From assembly GCA_012934845.2 (NCBI GenBank), contig WNNJ02000697.1, forward strand, positions 55,707 through 119,706: DNA of 64,000 nucleotides, written 5' to 3'. The position numbers and the translations under genes were made by a program. Shown here in pieces: positions 57,001-60,617 of this stretch (position 1 is its first letter; the number at the start of each line of letters is the position of its first letter). Below the pieces are notes generated by a model, which searched no databases, was not told the DNA's origin, and saw nothing but the letters and a program-made list of their open reading frames with translations. Origin of the DNA: Pomphorhynchus laevis. Its lineage: Eukaryota; Acanthocephala; Palaeacanthocephala; Echinorhynchida; Pomphorhynchidae.

Positions 57001-59401
57001 CGGTTCTAATAGTTTAACAAATATATGGAAGAGTTTTTAAGAAACCCAGGTAGCCGATTCTTACATGGATATGAATATATACGGAAATAGCTTATAAATT
57101 AAATTTCATTTATACTTACTAAATATACCAACTGTTTGCTTGGAAAGAACACTGTAGGTTGAAAGCACGCAAAAATAAATAAGTTTATTTTTCATATCAT
57201 GATTATTAAACCATCATTAACTAATATAATAATAAATACATGAATTCTATAAAAACAAACTCATAAATTGACAATTTTTAGCTTGGCATATTAGTATTGT
57301 TTTGTCCGCTACCCCCGTACAATGGTACACCCGAACTGATCAGAAGGTAGTGTACCGGCTATGTTGCCTTCAGTCCTAGTTCTACTTACAGATTCGAACC
57401 TTGGTTATATCAATGGGTGGTGTAACACCTTACCTATTAGTCCAGCCATACTGCATTGCTATAAATTTCTCAGTAAATGAAATCAACCTTTGTCATTAAT
57501 TTCGGAAATCGCCTTACTGATTGATATACACCTAATGCGTCTTTTCCTATATCGCATTTGAATTAGAATATTAAACCAGTACACATTTGAATCCATACTG
57601 TTCCGAATGTGTCCTTAGACTATCTGTTCTTGGACGATCATTTTTAAATATAAATTTAGTAAAATTGATCACGGCTCATTATTATTTCTGTGTAAATTTG
57701 TTTAATTAAATAATTTGATTAATAAAATAATTTAATAATTTTATTAAATTATTAATAATTAATAATTTAATATTAATAATTTAATATTATGCACGTGTTT
57801 GAGGATAGTACAAGATTGGGATATCAAGATCCAGACTTTTATCTGGAAAGGTTTCGTGGATCTACCGATACGGGCGGAAATCCCTGGCGAATCTCGATTA
57901 ACAGATATCTTGGATCTGGCCGATTCTACAGCAAATTGGGCAGGGACTTCTGGATTCAGCCGAAAATCTCTTAGAAACATCACATATGTTAGCTGTGCAA
58001 GGTAGTACATTAGGCACTTTCCTGCAGGCGATCCCAAATGTTCACATAGTAACAACACTGGATGACGTGGCCATCCTTATCTTCACGAGTATTCGACTAT
58101 GTATATCAGACTTTGCACATCATCGTTGCTTCCATGGTGTACAGGTTGACAAATTTGGCAGAAACCGATTATATTGTTACAGATCAAAGCGCCGGCACTT
58201 CCGTTACCTGCCAGGTAAAGTGAATCACCAAGGCATCCCTAACATTAGCCAATTTCACTTGCAGCTTCCAACTTGTAGGATTGTCACGTGTCGATGGAAG
58301 ATGACCTGACTGTGCGACCATGGTCTTTTGCGAGTGAAGACGACTACTTGTTTGGGATCACACTCTTGCCAACTCCTAGCCGCCTTCCACGTAGCACGCT
58401 CTGCTATGAGACAGTGAATATTTTTCCTCATATGTAGGGTATCGAAATCGGTAAAAATATGCGTGCCTGGATGCAACCTATATATATATTTAGTAAAAAT
58501 AAAAATTAGTTTAATTTAATGATTTAATAATTTGATTTTATTTACGTAATTTATTTTTTTAAATGATTTTAAATAATGTCATAAGAATGAAATAATAATT
58601 TTAATTTACGACATCAACATTATCTTCATCATTATCTTCTTTAAATGATAATTTAAGTTTGTTATTAACTGTCGAAGACTCGCCAATGTTTGCAATGAGT
58701 AACGATCCTAATTCGTCATAATTTTAATTTACGTCATTCATAAGGCAACGACTAACAAATGTTTTTATAGTAACAAATATGTATATTTTTAAATTATAAA
58801 TTTTAATTTTAAATATGAATTTAGTGAAATCAATCACAGCTTATTATTACTGTCTATGTATGCTAATTTGTTTGATTTAATAATTGATGTGTTCTTCAAC
58901 GGTAATTCATATTTTATTTATTTACATTATTCTTTATACAATTGTGTATTAGTTTGATTATTTCAACACTTAACTATATTAGATCAAAGGCGCTTTTCAA
59001 TTAATGCAACCTGTATTGTCAATATTAAATTATACACATCATAATCCATCTGATAGCTGCTACGATAATAGTAAACATCGTATCAAGTTAAATTTGCTAA
59101 TCGCTTTAATGCCCGATCATTGTGTGTATAAAAGCCTGCAGGTAAATTTGTTTCAATTGAATTTATTCTTTTATCTAGGTCATCGTTTTAGCTAACTGAC
59201 CAAATGTGTAGCGACCAGCCAAGTGAACTTTTAAAACGCGCTCGTAAATGGCGAAAACAAATTGAGGCATCGTATTTTTTGCTACCGTTTGTTTACGACA
59301 GTAGCGATGGGTCATGCAAACTTGCATGTTCTTTTATACAAGCTATTTTGCCTCCCACATCTTTACTCGCTAATGCCGGCGATATGTCGTTTATAACTTC
59401 G
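14767..59401 (+). CDS. CC2D2A: CC2D2A homolog (coiled-coil and C2 domain protein), 26 exons traced
   Basis: CC2D2A is a component of the MKS module of the ciliary transition zone, the gate at the base of cilia; in insects it acts in sensory neurons and sperm. The exons proposed are listed in the entries below; all junctions from 14767 to 36155 and from 47224 to 59401 keep phase. Strongest matches to vertebrate CC2D2A as I remember it: [29 protein letters not shown] (first C2), [23 protein letters not shown] (second C2), [16 protein letters not shown], and [15 protein letters not shown]. The visible coding length is about 1010 codons against about 1600 in vertebrates; the C-terminal transglutaminase-like part should follow beyond 59401. 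The gene spans almost 45 kb because of element insertions in introns. Confidence 0.85.
15460..15650. other. GC-richer structured block of unknown type in intron 3
   Basis: Stands out from the AT background; contains the palindrome TAGATCTTTATAGATCT and the phrase GCAGGGCAGCCCCCTGTCAG. No ORF, no tRNA boxes. Possibly a fragment of a non-autonomous element. Confidence 0.3.
15845..17545 (+). mobile_element. Penelope-like element with N-terminal GIY-YIG nuclease, partial
   Basis: The frame 15857-16636 starts with [18 protein letters not shown] and ...LKTRFRQHI, a GIY-YIG endonuclease core (YLI/YIG, then the conserved arginine), followed by about 150 residues rich in Asn/Lys. Further down, 17300-17530 reads [16 protein letters not shown], the first RT motif typical of Penelope-like elements. 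GIY-YIG ahead of RT is the arrangement described for the Naiad type, unlike the C-terminal nuclease of the PLE at 61500-63992. The rest of RT is absent here, but matching RT pieces lie at 28175-29580. The segment has a 57-bp tandem duplication at 17207-17320 and a foreign insert at about 16975-17195. Broken. Confidence 0.7.
16975..17195 (-). other. GC-richer insert with minus-strand open start (unknown protein)
   Basis: On the minus strand an ATG at 17190 opens [18 protein letters not shown] and runs about 50 codons. Another frame gives [17 protein letters not shown], which resembles coiled-coil segments of ORF1 or Gag-like proteins. Base composition is unlike the surrounding PLE. It probably is a fragment of another element inserted into the PLE; identity unknown. 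Confidence 0.35.
18107..20456 (+). CDS. CC2D2A: CC2D2A exons 4-6 (18107-18214, 19850-19876, 20311-20456)
   Basis: Exon 4 (after TTTCAG) reads [20 protein letters not shown] and ends before GTATGT at 18215 with one spare base. Exon 5 is a 27-bp micro-exon (TTTTAG ... CCAG|GTATGC) giving RKRISRHP. Exon 6 (after TTTGCAG) reads [15 protein letters not shown] through [11 protein letters not shown] and ends at GAA|GTAATT. Only this combination keeps the frame through all three; the alternative donor at 18250 does not. The N-terminal region is poorly conserved, so support comes from phase and splice sites rather than from homology. Confidence 0.6.
18342..18407. repeat. Inverted repeat, 21-bp arms
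   Basis: Arms GTGCAAGCTTTCGACGATAG (18342-) and its near-complement ending at 18407 form a stem of 21 bp with one mismatch. Similar text (ACGCTAACGTTGAAATCTTG) at 18525 followed by AATAAATTTCTCGTGT, and again at 49035-49110, suggests a PLE-type tail family. Confidence 0.55.
18500..18640 (+). repeat. Retroelement tail, same family as 48940-49145
   Basis: TTGATAAAAACGCTAACGTT, AATAAATTTCTCGTGTATAT, TAATGTCCATC and AAAGTTCACTTTGACAC match, in order, the block at 49030-49140. No ORF. It probably is the 3' end of a PLE-like retroelement. Confidence 0.5.
18641..19849. other. CC2D2A intron, AT-rich, nothing recognised
   Basis: No exon fitting the frame, no RNA gene and no clear repeat was seen. 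Confidence 0.4.
20457..21055. other. CC2D2A intron, AT-rich simple sequence
   Basis: Mostly ATAATTGATAATA-type low-complexity DNA between 20820 and 20970. Confidence 0.5.
21056..22760. repeat. Dispersed family B, two diverged copies
   Basis: The phrase CGATGCTGCCTCATCATCTT occurs at about 21091 and 21659. Downstream blocks with AAAAGAATTCAT, CTGCAATTGATAACAAATTA (or near variant) and AAGTATAATGACA occur at 21285-21410 and 22508-22725. A third fragment at 24240-24300 shares CTTTAATCAAGAACAA and ATGATCACACAAAT with 22612-22665. No ORF above background; class unknown. Confidence 0.5.
22130..22310. repeat. GC-richer fragment, possible distant family A relative
   Basis: AGGAGGACTGCCATGTTATC followed by TGCTTCGGCTC at 22253-22290 resembles the family A core (GGAACTGCTATGCTATCAGG then TTTCGGCCC). 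The rest cannot be aligned by eye. Confidence 0.3.
23020..23275 (-). repeat. Dispersed family A copy (reverse)
   Basis: Read on the minus strand it has AATAAATAACAAACGTTCTA, GAGGAACTGCAATGCTATA and, further on, GGCGGGGCC and an ending CTAACTGGGTCTACGTATTT. These are the landmarks of the copy at 46185-46565. No coding capacity. Confidence 0.65.
23745..25887 (+). CDS. CC2D2A: CC2D2A exons 7-10 (23745-23879, 24812-25045, 25618-25685, 25747-25887)
   Basis: Exon 7 reads [16 protein letters not shown] and [14 protein letters not shown]. Exon 8 reads [29 protein letters not shown] and ...KPLYEQ. Exon 9 reads [20 protein letters not shown], and exon 10 continues [19 protein letters not shown], then [17 protein letters not shown]. 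Splice phases are 0, 0, 2 and 2. The 'REKQGF..TP..L' block is the conserved middle region of CC2D2A just after its predicted coiled coil, and the charged heptad-like stretch in exon 10 fits that coiled coil. The intron between exons 9 and 10 is 61 bp. A LINE 3' end sits in the intron after exon 8. Confidence 0.8.
25090..25450 (-). mobile_element. 3' end of a CR1/L2-type LINE (reverse)
   Basis: The minus strand reads [39 protein letters not shown] and [14 protein letters not shown], the usual C-terminal block of this LINE group. GC content is far above the flanks. The 3' UTR is short and ends in a TATTTAATAG-type tail near 25065. 5' truncated; a different family from the one at 8490. Confidence 0.75.
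25929..26321 (-). pseudogene. Protein disulfide isomerase thioredoxin-domain copy, truncated
   Basis: On the minus strand the sequence reads [20 protein letters not shown], then [25 protein letters not shown] and [18 protein letters not shown], the C-terminal (a') thioredoxin domain of a PDIA1-type enzyme. The active site is WCGIC rather than WCGHC, so normal oxidoreductase activity would be impaired. A TAA lies directly upstream of the homologous part, there is no splice acceptor, and after KTGG the frame loses similarity with no ER-retention signal. It lies antisense in a CC2D2A intron. Best read as a truncated retrocopy or exon copy of a host gene; a poly(A) tract is not obvious. Confidence 0.7.
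26602..26809. mobile_element. Palindromic MITE, ~45-bp terminal inverted repeats
   Basis: Begins TAATTTATAGGAACAAAGG and ends with its complement; the arms continue through CAAAGACCAAAGGATTATTC. The inner parts carry two oppositely oriented copies of a CTGAT..hairpin (GGCAACTGCC), so the whole element looks like two retroelement tails head to head. Confidence 0.7.
26810..27618. other. CC2D2A intron, AT-rich, nothing recognised
   Basis: No exon in the required phase, RNA gene or clear repeat was found. Confidence 0.4.
27619..27738. mobile_element. Small inverted-repeat element
   Basis: TTTATATTTCGCAAGCTGCT at the left pairs with AGCAGCTTGCTAAATATAAA at the right with small mismatches; 120 bp in all. 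The interior is AT-rich with no ORF. Confidence 0.6.
27955..28165 (+). repeat. Dispersed family A copy
   Basis: TTGATTAATAAATAACAGAC, then AATTAGAGGTCATCAGGAGG, ACTGCTATGCTATCAGG and TTTCGGCCCCTAACTTCTCT line up with the copy at 46320-46530. The 3' half of the core is diverged (GGGGTCAAG instead of GGGGCCAAT). Confidence 0.75.
28175..29580 (+). mobile_element. PLE reverse transcriptase core, partly duplicated, interrupted
   Basis: At 28230-28290 [16 protein letters not shown] is the RT motif A region. After an insert (28335-28568) come [38 protein letters not shown] and YIDD(I/L)CVFNFGNF, the RT motif B and catalytic YIDD motif. The block 28756-29090 is repeated at 29218-29575 (about 460 bp apart), the second copy keeping the better motif [16 protein letters not shown]. 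The wording matches the PLE at 15845-17545, so both may be one family. Several frame breaks in each copy. Confidence 0.7.
28335..28568 (-). mobile_element. Unclassified GC-richer insert within the PLE RT
   Basis: A 230-bp block with near 45 percent GC separates RT motif A from the rest of the PLE. On the minus strand it is open for 77 codons but matches nothing I recognise. It carries GCGAAACGATC and, 22 bases on, CTGATGAGTGTTGCC, whose flanks GGCAA and TTGCC are complementary. This resembles the motif at 60618-60665. Confidence 0.4.
29598..30197. mobile_element. hAT-type non-autonomous transposon with 8-bp TSD
   Basis: Starts CAGGGGTGTCAGAC and ends GTTTGACACCCCTG, the terminal inverted repeats of many hAT (Tip100-like) elements. 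It is flanked by a perfect 8-bp target duplication CCATATAA (29590-29597 and 30198-30205). No transposase ORF is present. About 90 bp next to the left end are duplicated in tandem (unit with AAGACGGCTGGCCATATTTT at about 29621 and 29710). It lies just right of the PLE RT fragment. Confidence 0.92.
30206..31251. other. CC2D2A intron with a PLE-type tail at 30885-30960
   Basis: GACGATGACAGGAGTCCCCG, then TCGAAACGTTGCACCG and TTTTTGAAATAAAAATC follow the common hairpin, GAAACGTT and polyadenylation layout of PLE 3' ends. The rest is AT-rich without recognised features. Confidence 0.5.
31252..31348 (+). CDS. CC2D2A: CC2D2A exon 11
   Basis: Starts after TTTTAAG, completes the lysine codon split from exon 10, reads [19 protein letters not shown] and then [13 protein letters not shown], and ends in phase 0 at AAG|GTATGT. 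Charged and helical, it continues the coiled-coil region. Exon 12 at 35537 joins in the same phase, skipping the open stretch at 31686-31757. Confidence 0.75.
31835..32065 (+). mobile_element. Fossil integrase fragment (retrovirus-type rve core)
   Basis: A short run reads [13 protein letters not shown], the end of the catalytic core of DDE integrases of LTR elements and related integrase-bearing elements. It is a small, old, broken remnant with multiple breaks; no terminal repeats or other parts are visible, so the family is not resolved. Confidence 0.6.
32320..32550 (+). repeat. Dispersed family A copy, diverged
   Basis: GAATTGACTAATAAATAATA, AGAATAAGGATTAGAGATCA and ATTATGTTATCAAGTTCCG follow the order of the 46185-46565 copy, and CTCTGATTAAATTTGATAAT ends the core as in the 27955 copy. 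Confidence 0.6.
32640..33720. repeat. Degenerate AT-rich tandem repeats
   Basis: Phrases TTAATATT(A/G)GTTTTATT followed by AAGGCTACC recur at about 33130, 33445 and 33655, and AAATTTAAAT.TGTCA(G/T)CTTTA recurs at 32820, 33395 and 33520. Unit length is irregular; no coding function. Confidence 0.45.
34060..34440 (-). mobile_element. PLE RT fragment in reverse, same family as 28175-29580
   Basis: Minus-strand sequence from 34440 to 34255 repeats the block at 28680-28860 ([19 protein letters not shown], KGVPI.[15 protein letters not shown]). A second shorter match lies at 34060-34110. It is broken and AT-drifted. The flanking sequence 34440-34560 is repeated at 34700-34885. Confidence 0.6.
34441..35536. 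other. CC2D2A intron with a local duplication
   Basis: The block AATAATTTATATAATAATTA ... AACACTAATTTG.TTTTATAT occurs at 34445-34560 and 34750-34870, separated by a short GC-richer insert (34565-34680). The remainder to 35536 is AT-rich with nothing recognised. Confidence 0.45.
35537..36155 (+). CDS. CC2D2A: CC2D2A exons 12-15, first C2-like domain (35537-35603, 35652-35718, 35774-35866, 35920-36155)
   Basis: Exon 12 reads [20 protein letters not shown]; exon 13 [19 protein letters not shown]; exon 14 [20 protein letters not shown] and [10 protein letters not shown]; exon 15 [46 protein letters not shown]. The introns are only 48-55 bp. Exons 14-15 match the CC2D2A segment with 'V.YN.+.V..T' and 'F...IVNWPESL.L.VYE', which forms the first C2 domain; the calcium-binding aspartates typical of C2 domains are not obvious, as in vertebrate CC2D2A. 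Exon 15 ends in a Ser/Arg-rich linker with one spare base before GTAGTT, and the phase-matching next exon was not found. Confidence 0.9.
36720..36865 (+). repeat. Decayed family A remnant bordering the ribozyme array
   Basis: CTTTCATGCTGTAAGGTTTC then GGCGCCGATTCCTCGACC resembles the family A core (GCTATCAGGTTTCGGCCCC, TCCTC). The array starts within 30 bp of it, so the array may have inserted into or grown from such a copy. Confidence 0.35.
36905..36958 (+). ncRNA. Hammerhead ribozyme remnant (copy 1, 5' strand missing)
   Basis: CTGATGA (36930-36936), stem II and GAAAC (36951-36955) with GGC are intact, but no upstream GCCGTC-TGCCAG is present; instead the array border lies there. It cannot form stem III or supply the cleavage site, so it should be inactive. 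Confidence 0.7.
37199..37275 (+). ncRNA. Type III hammerhead ribozyme (copy 2)
   Basis: Order of parts: GCCGTC (stem III 3' strand plus cleavage nucleotide C37204), stem I TGCCAG/CTGGCA (37205-37210 with 37241-37246, extended by TCCTCC with GGGAGGGA), core CTGATGA 37247-37253, stem II GTCAT/ATGAC (37254-37267), core GAAA 37268-37271, stem III 5' strand ACAGC. Stem III has one A-C mismatch in this copy. All invariant core bases are present. Predicted cleavage is between 37204 and 37205. Confidence 0.85.
37503..37579 (+). ncRNA. Type III hammerhead ribozyme (copy 3, all stems paired)
   Basis: Same layout as copy 2 with stem III fully paired: GCCGT (37503-37507) with ACGGC (37575-37579). Stem I pairs TGCCAG at 37509 with CTGGCA before CTGATGA at 37551-37557; stem II is GTCAT-TGTG-ATGAC; GAAA at 37572-37575. 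Predicted cleavage is after C37508, exactly 304 nt from the site in copy 2. Confidence 0.88.
38200..38370 (+). repeat. Decayed family A copy
   Basis: GAATTGACTAATAAATAGCA, TCAGGTCCCAACATTCAAGC and ATGCTAATGACGTATTTCTT follow the family A order; the core with TTTCGGCCCC is largely lost. Confidence 0.5.
38390..40757 (+). mobile_element. LINE of the same RT clade as 41432-45482, 5' truncated, decayed
   Basis: At 38395 the frame begins with [20 protein letters not shown], a region preceding RT in this clade. The RT follows in 38677-39267: [51 protein letters not shown] and [10 protein letters not shown]. Farther on, [20 protein letters not shown] and the final [16 protein letters not shown] (near 40680) are the C-terminal nuclease-like tail. 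Many frameshifts separate these blocks. The expected YxDD block is degraded near 39290. Clade name left open. Confidence 0.75.
40758..41431. other. CC2D2A intron, nothing recognised
   Basis: A minus-strand open stretch (41082-40849) is hydrophobic but matches no family I know. The end is a TTAAATTAAAATATAAAA-type tandem tract (41355-41450). Confidence 0.4.
41432..45482 (-). mobile_element. LINE (minus strand), nearly full-length ORF with few breaks
   Basis: Reading from 45482 downwards: a CCHC/CCHH-like start ([30 protein letters not shown]), the pre-RT region, then RT blocks [50 protein letters not shown] and, in another frame (44227-43502), [14 protein letters not shown] with the YLDD catalytic motif. 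43120-42884 reads [19 protein letters not shown], the Cys/His-rich segment before the nuclease-like domain. 42775-42101 reads [17 protein letters not shown] and [15 protein letters not shown] frameshift lies near 43940-44230, a break near 43120-43500 and a stop near 42100. The remaining frame 42025-41432 is an Asn/Asp-rich tail that I do not recognise but that directly continues the element. Confidence 0.8.
45483..45600 (-). repeat. Three short tandem repeats next to the LINE 5' end
   Basis: (C/T)TACCAGGTGAAATTGTATCG-type units occur at 45508, 45538 and 45569, about 30 bp apart. Being just upstream of the LINE ORF start, they may be its 5' UTR promoter repeats. Confidence 0.45.
45601..46184. 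other. CC2D2A intron, nothing recognised
   Basis: AT-rich. A minus-strand frame at 46121-45936 reads [18 protein letters not shown] but I cannot assign it; it may be chance or a remnant of an unknown element. Confidence 0.3.
46185..46565 (+). repeat. Dispersed family A, best-preserved copy
   Basis: Begins near AACTTAGTCTACGTATTT, passes AAAATAAAAGTCATTTTTAT, GAATTGACTAATAAATAACA, GACGTTGTATCAGAATAAG and reaches a GC-rich core: GGAACTGCTATGCTATCAGG, GGCCCC (46431), CATAGCAG (46453), GGGGCC (46462). CTGCTATG/CATAGCAG and GGCCCC/GGGGCC are complementary in crossing order. No ORF, no terminal inverted repeats. Copies elsewhere in the window: 10611, 23020, 27955, 32320, 38200, and a remnant at 36720. 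Confidence 0.7.
46566..47223. other. CC2D2A intron end; unassigned minus-strand frame
   Basis: The minus strand 47053-46868 is open ([20 protein letters not shown] and more) but matches nothing I can name. The missing CC2D2A exon, expected to run from phase 1 to phase 0 and encode about 15-20 residues, was searched for here and not found. Confidence 0.3.
47224..47758 (+). CDS. CC2D2A: CC2D2A exons 16-18, linker between C2 domains (47224-47402, 47449-47524, 47594-47758)
   Basis: Exon 16 reads [39 protein letters not shown] and ...CKSKQMF; exon 17 [19 protein letters not shown]; exon 18 [38 protein letters not shown] and VTPELVEM. The 'W..........L.P' block and SKRF..L.+R.Q are conserved CC2D2A landmarks. 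Introns are 46 and 69 bp. Exon 16 is taken to start after AAAAAG (47223) because that keeps phase 0; the exon before it was not found, so this start is the weakest junction of the block. Confidence 0.85.
48120..48260 (+). repeat. PLE-type tail
   Basis: TATATA-rich DNA, then GCTGTTGATAAAGGCAAAAAG, CCGAAACGTTCAATAAATAA. The hairpin GGC/GCC followed by GAAACGTT and AATAAA is the recurring 3' tail layout. Confidence 0.5.
48371..48411. repeat. Perfect 16-bp inverted repeat
   Basis: AAAAGCTTTTGGTTTT and its complement are separated by nine bases. Likely a small fold-back or terminator-like hairpin of an element tail; no function assigned. Confidence 0.6.
48663..48716. repeat. 54-bp near-perfect palindrome in a PLE-type tail
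   Basis: 25-bp perfect arms (CGTCAGTAGCACAATACAAT outwards) surround ATAG. It is followed at once by GACGAAGGGGTAACCCGAAA ACG and AATAAA, so the palindrome sits at a retroelement tail whose own stem is GGGGT/ACCC. Confidence 0.8.
48800..49145 (+). repeat. Retroelement tails, family shared with 18500-18640
   Basis: Includes a reverse tail at 48835-48870 (AACGTTTCGTCTCTCGG) and a forward block with AATGAAGCTATCGTTAAAAG, TACTCGTGTCTATAATG and AAAGTTCACTTTGACACG as in 18525-18610. Confidence 0.5.
49602..49852 (+). CDS. CC2D2A: CC2D2A exons 19-20 (49602-49706, 49755-49852)
   Basis: Exon 19 (after ATTTTAG) reads [19 protein letters not shown] and [12 protein letters not shown] and ends at ATG|GTAATC in phase 0. 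Exon 20 (after TTTATCAG) reads [33 protein letters not shown] and ends with two bases before GTAAGT. This corresponds to the helical segment between the linker and the second C2 domain, which is poorly conserved; the assignment rests on phase, good splice sites and position. Confidence 0.65.
50005..50300 (+). mobile_element. C-terminal fragment of an RT element
   Basis: One frame (50009-50296) reads [36 protein letters not shown] and [17 protein letters not shown]. This resembles the extreme C-terminus of retroelement proteins with 'YN.RV.EVE.GSFTPLV.S..GG'. Only about 90 residues remain and the piece sits in a CC2D2A intron. Confidence 0.6.
50928..51377 (+). CDS. CC2D2A: CC2D2A exons 21-23, second C2 domain (50928-51083, 51134-51241, 51293-51377)
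   Basis: Exon 21 reads [19 protein letters not shown], then [19 protein letters not shown]; exon 22 [20 protein letters not shown] and [16 protein letters not shown]; exon 23 [20 protein letters not shown] and EKECTQ. The introns are 50 and 51 bp. 'GPNP.WNEE..LPF' is a signature of the CC2D2A C2 domain. For exon 22 the donor GTAATA at 51242 is preferred over GTGAAG at 51237 because only it keeps the frame into exon 23. Exon 23 joins exon 24 across almost 5 kb. Confidence 0.9.
51378..52035. other. CC2D2A intron, AT-rich, nothing recognised
   Basis: A short frame after an AG at 51445 is open for 22 codons but is skipped, because exon 23 joins 56374 in phase with clear homology. Confidence 0.5.
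52040..54420 (-). mobile_element. LINE with APE endonuclease and RT, very similar in wording to fish LINEs
   Basis: From the right on the minus strand: [36 protein letters not shown] and [20 protein letters not shown] (endonuclease C-terminal half); a duplicated stretch (53698-53795 and 53897-53990); [20 protein letters not shown] and [20 protein letters not shown]; then [77 protein letters not shown] with the FADD catalytic motif; and [37 protein letters not shown]. About five frame changes and a lost segment around motif B. 5' truncated. Confidence 0.85.
54430..56373. other. CC2D2A intron, AT-rich, nothing recognised
   Basis: Two kilobases with no exon in the needed phase, no RNA gene and no repeat that I can trace elsewhere in the window. 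Confidence 0.45.
56374..56475 (+). CDS. CC2D2A: CC2D2A exon 24
   Basis: After TTTTTAG it reads [20 protein letters not shown] then [14 protein letters not shown] and ends at CTT|GTAAGT, in phase 0 at both ends. 'I.RHWLG.+.+P+STIY' is one of the best-conserved CC2D2A stretches, at the end of the second C2 domain. Confidence 0.92.
56877..57005. mobile_element. Small inverted-repeat element, 33-bp arms
   Basis: AACCGGTAAAAAAGTAAATT and TTTATATCGAC at the left pair with GTCGATATAAAATAAATT and CTTTTTTATCGGTT at the right. A PLE-type tail (GGCGAAGATAATTTGTCGAA ATG) lies just before, at 56740-56790. Confidence 0.65.
57300..57454 (-). mobile_element. tRNA-derived SINE (reverse)
   Basis: The minus strand starts GCAGTATGGCTGGACTAATA (A box TGGCTGGACTAATAGG, 57448-57433) and has the B box GGTTCGAATCT (57401-57391) at tRNA-like spacing. 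The acceptor ends do not pair, and an unrelated 80-bp body with GGTACACTACCTTCTGATCA follows. So it is a pol III SINE head rather than a tRNA gene. Confidence 0.75.
57787..58480 (+). mobile_element. LINE C-terminal fragment, same clade as 38390-40757
   Basis: One frame (57986-58309) reads [39 protein letters not shown] and [16 protein letters not shown], the Cys/His-rich block after RT ('PH.C.CG..VD..G.H.L.CR.S.GR..RH'). Near 58300 [18 protein letters not shown] follows in another frame. Decayed; RT absent. Confidence 0.6.
58983..59401 (+). CDS. CC2D2A: CC2D2A exons 25-26 (58983-59141, 59192-59401)
   Basis: Exon 25 (after ATATTAG) reads [40 protein letters not shown] and ends CAG|GTAAAT. Exon 26 (after TTTTAG) reads [40 protein letters not shown] and [10 protein letters not shown] before GTAATA. 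Vertebrate CC2D2A has 'ARIDGTF....PV.LGY' and 'D..G+.V...+++..L.PP..LL' at the same places. Both exons are phase 0; the intron is 50 bp. The next exons (transglutaminase-like, cysteine-protease fold without activity) are not visible before the PLE insertions and window end. Confidence 0.85.
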
Positions 59402-59869
59402 GTAATAATTTTATTTATTGGTTATAAAACAAATAAAAATTATTAAAAAATTATATTTTGAAGTTTTAATGTTAATGTAAAAATGCATGATTTGGCAATG
59501 TTTTGAAAAATATCAAAAATAAGCATTTATATTATAGATATATTGTAGAGTTATGACTATTTATGTTATAATATTAAATTATAATGTTTAAACAGTTTGT
59601 TTAAGTCGATAGCTATTTTGGTCAATGCACAAAGACTTTGATGTATTTAGGATATGATTTGGTAAATTTATCGACTGGAGCGAGTTTATTTTCTGACATT
59701 AATAAATTTAATACGATACAAAGATGAGTCTTGCACCATGCTTATCAAGGAAAGCAAATATATTAGAAGTAATCTATTCAAAATGGAAGAGAATATGGAT
59801 AATTGAAAATTGACCATACCAATAAGCACGCTACAAAATTTGAAGTGATTTAAAAGTATATATATACTT
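59402..59869. other. AT-rich intron after CC2D2A exon 26
   Basis: No following CC2D2A exon could be recognised. The stretch ends where a PLE 3' fragment begins. Confidence 0.45.
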
Positions 59870-60600
59870 CAGACTGTTCCATTGACCACCGTCGAGGATT
59901 CGCTTGTCGGAATTCGGCAATATATTGTTATTATTTATTACGTTTCGGCCGTCCGGCCTTTTTCAAATCTAAAACACAGGTTCACAATGCAAAACAAAGG
60001 TACAAGAAGAAAAACTACGAAATCTTTAAAGATAATAAAAGAGATGCTATGTAACGTCATGCCACACGAAAGGATAGTTATCATTGCACCCATGCGGTGT
60101 TTCTGTAAATAAAAATCCTATCAACTTTTGCTCTAGTTCGAATCTCTCATTATTATCTTTTATACCACTACTGTATACGCAATATTTCATACATTCAGAG
60201 ACGTTATGGCTTAAAGTATGATCCACTATGCCATCATTAATGTTTCTGGTACGCGTATGCGATCTTCTAATGTTTGACCTTCGTGCCAAGTTCAGAGACA
60301 TCTGTCCTACGTATTGAATCTGACATGCGTCTATACTACATGTGCCAACATAAATATTCTGACAACTTGTGCAATTATTAGCACCTTTTATAGGAAATGC
60401 AGCCCCTGTTTGTGAAGAAATAAACATTTTAACTGTGGGCATTGATTTACAAGCCATACATCGCTTATCTCCACATTTGGTGCTGACATTTTCTTTCTTC
60501 GCGCCCAATGCACTTAGCTTTGACCTAATTAAAGTTGCAGACAACTTATTAACTGTGCGAAATGCACAGTTATATACCATATATCACAAGGCATATATTA
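59870..60600 (-). mobile_element. PLE 3' fragment with C-terminal GIY-YIG nuclease
   Basis: The minus frame 60580-60047 reads STKCGDKRCMACKSM (Cys-rich linker), FPIKGANNCTSCQNIYVGTC and QIQYVGQMSLNLARR, a GIY-YIG domain, and then a His/Asn-rich end. The 3' UTR contains AAAAAGGCCGGACGGCCGAA ACG before AATAAAT (59970-59935), the typical PLE tail. RT is missing. It is a different family from the PLE at 61500-63992. Confidence 0.8.
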
Positions 60601-60617
60601 AATGCCATATATCACAA

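Noticed and set aside
57382-57454. True tRNA gene on the minus strand
   Set aside because: A and B boxes are present, but the acceptor stem does not pair and a non-tRNA body follows; a SINE explains it better.
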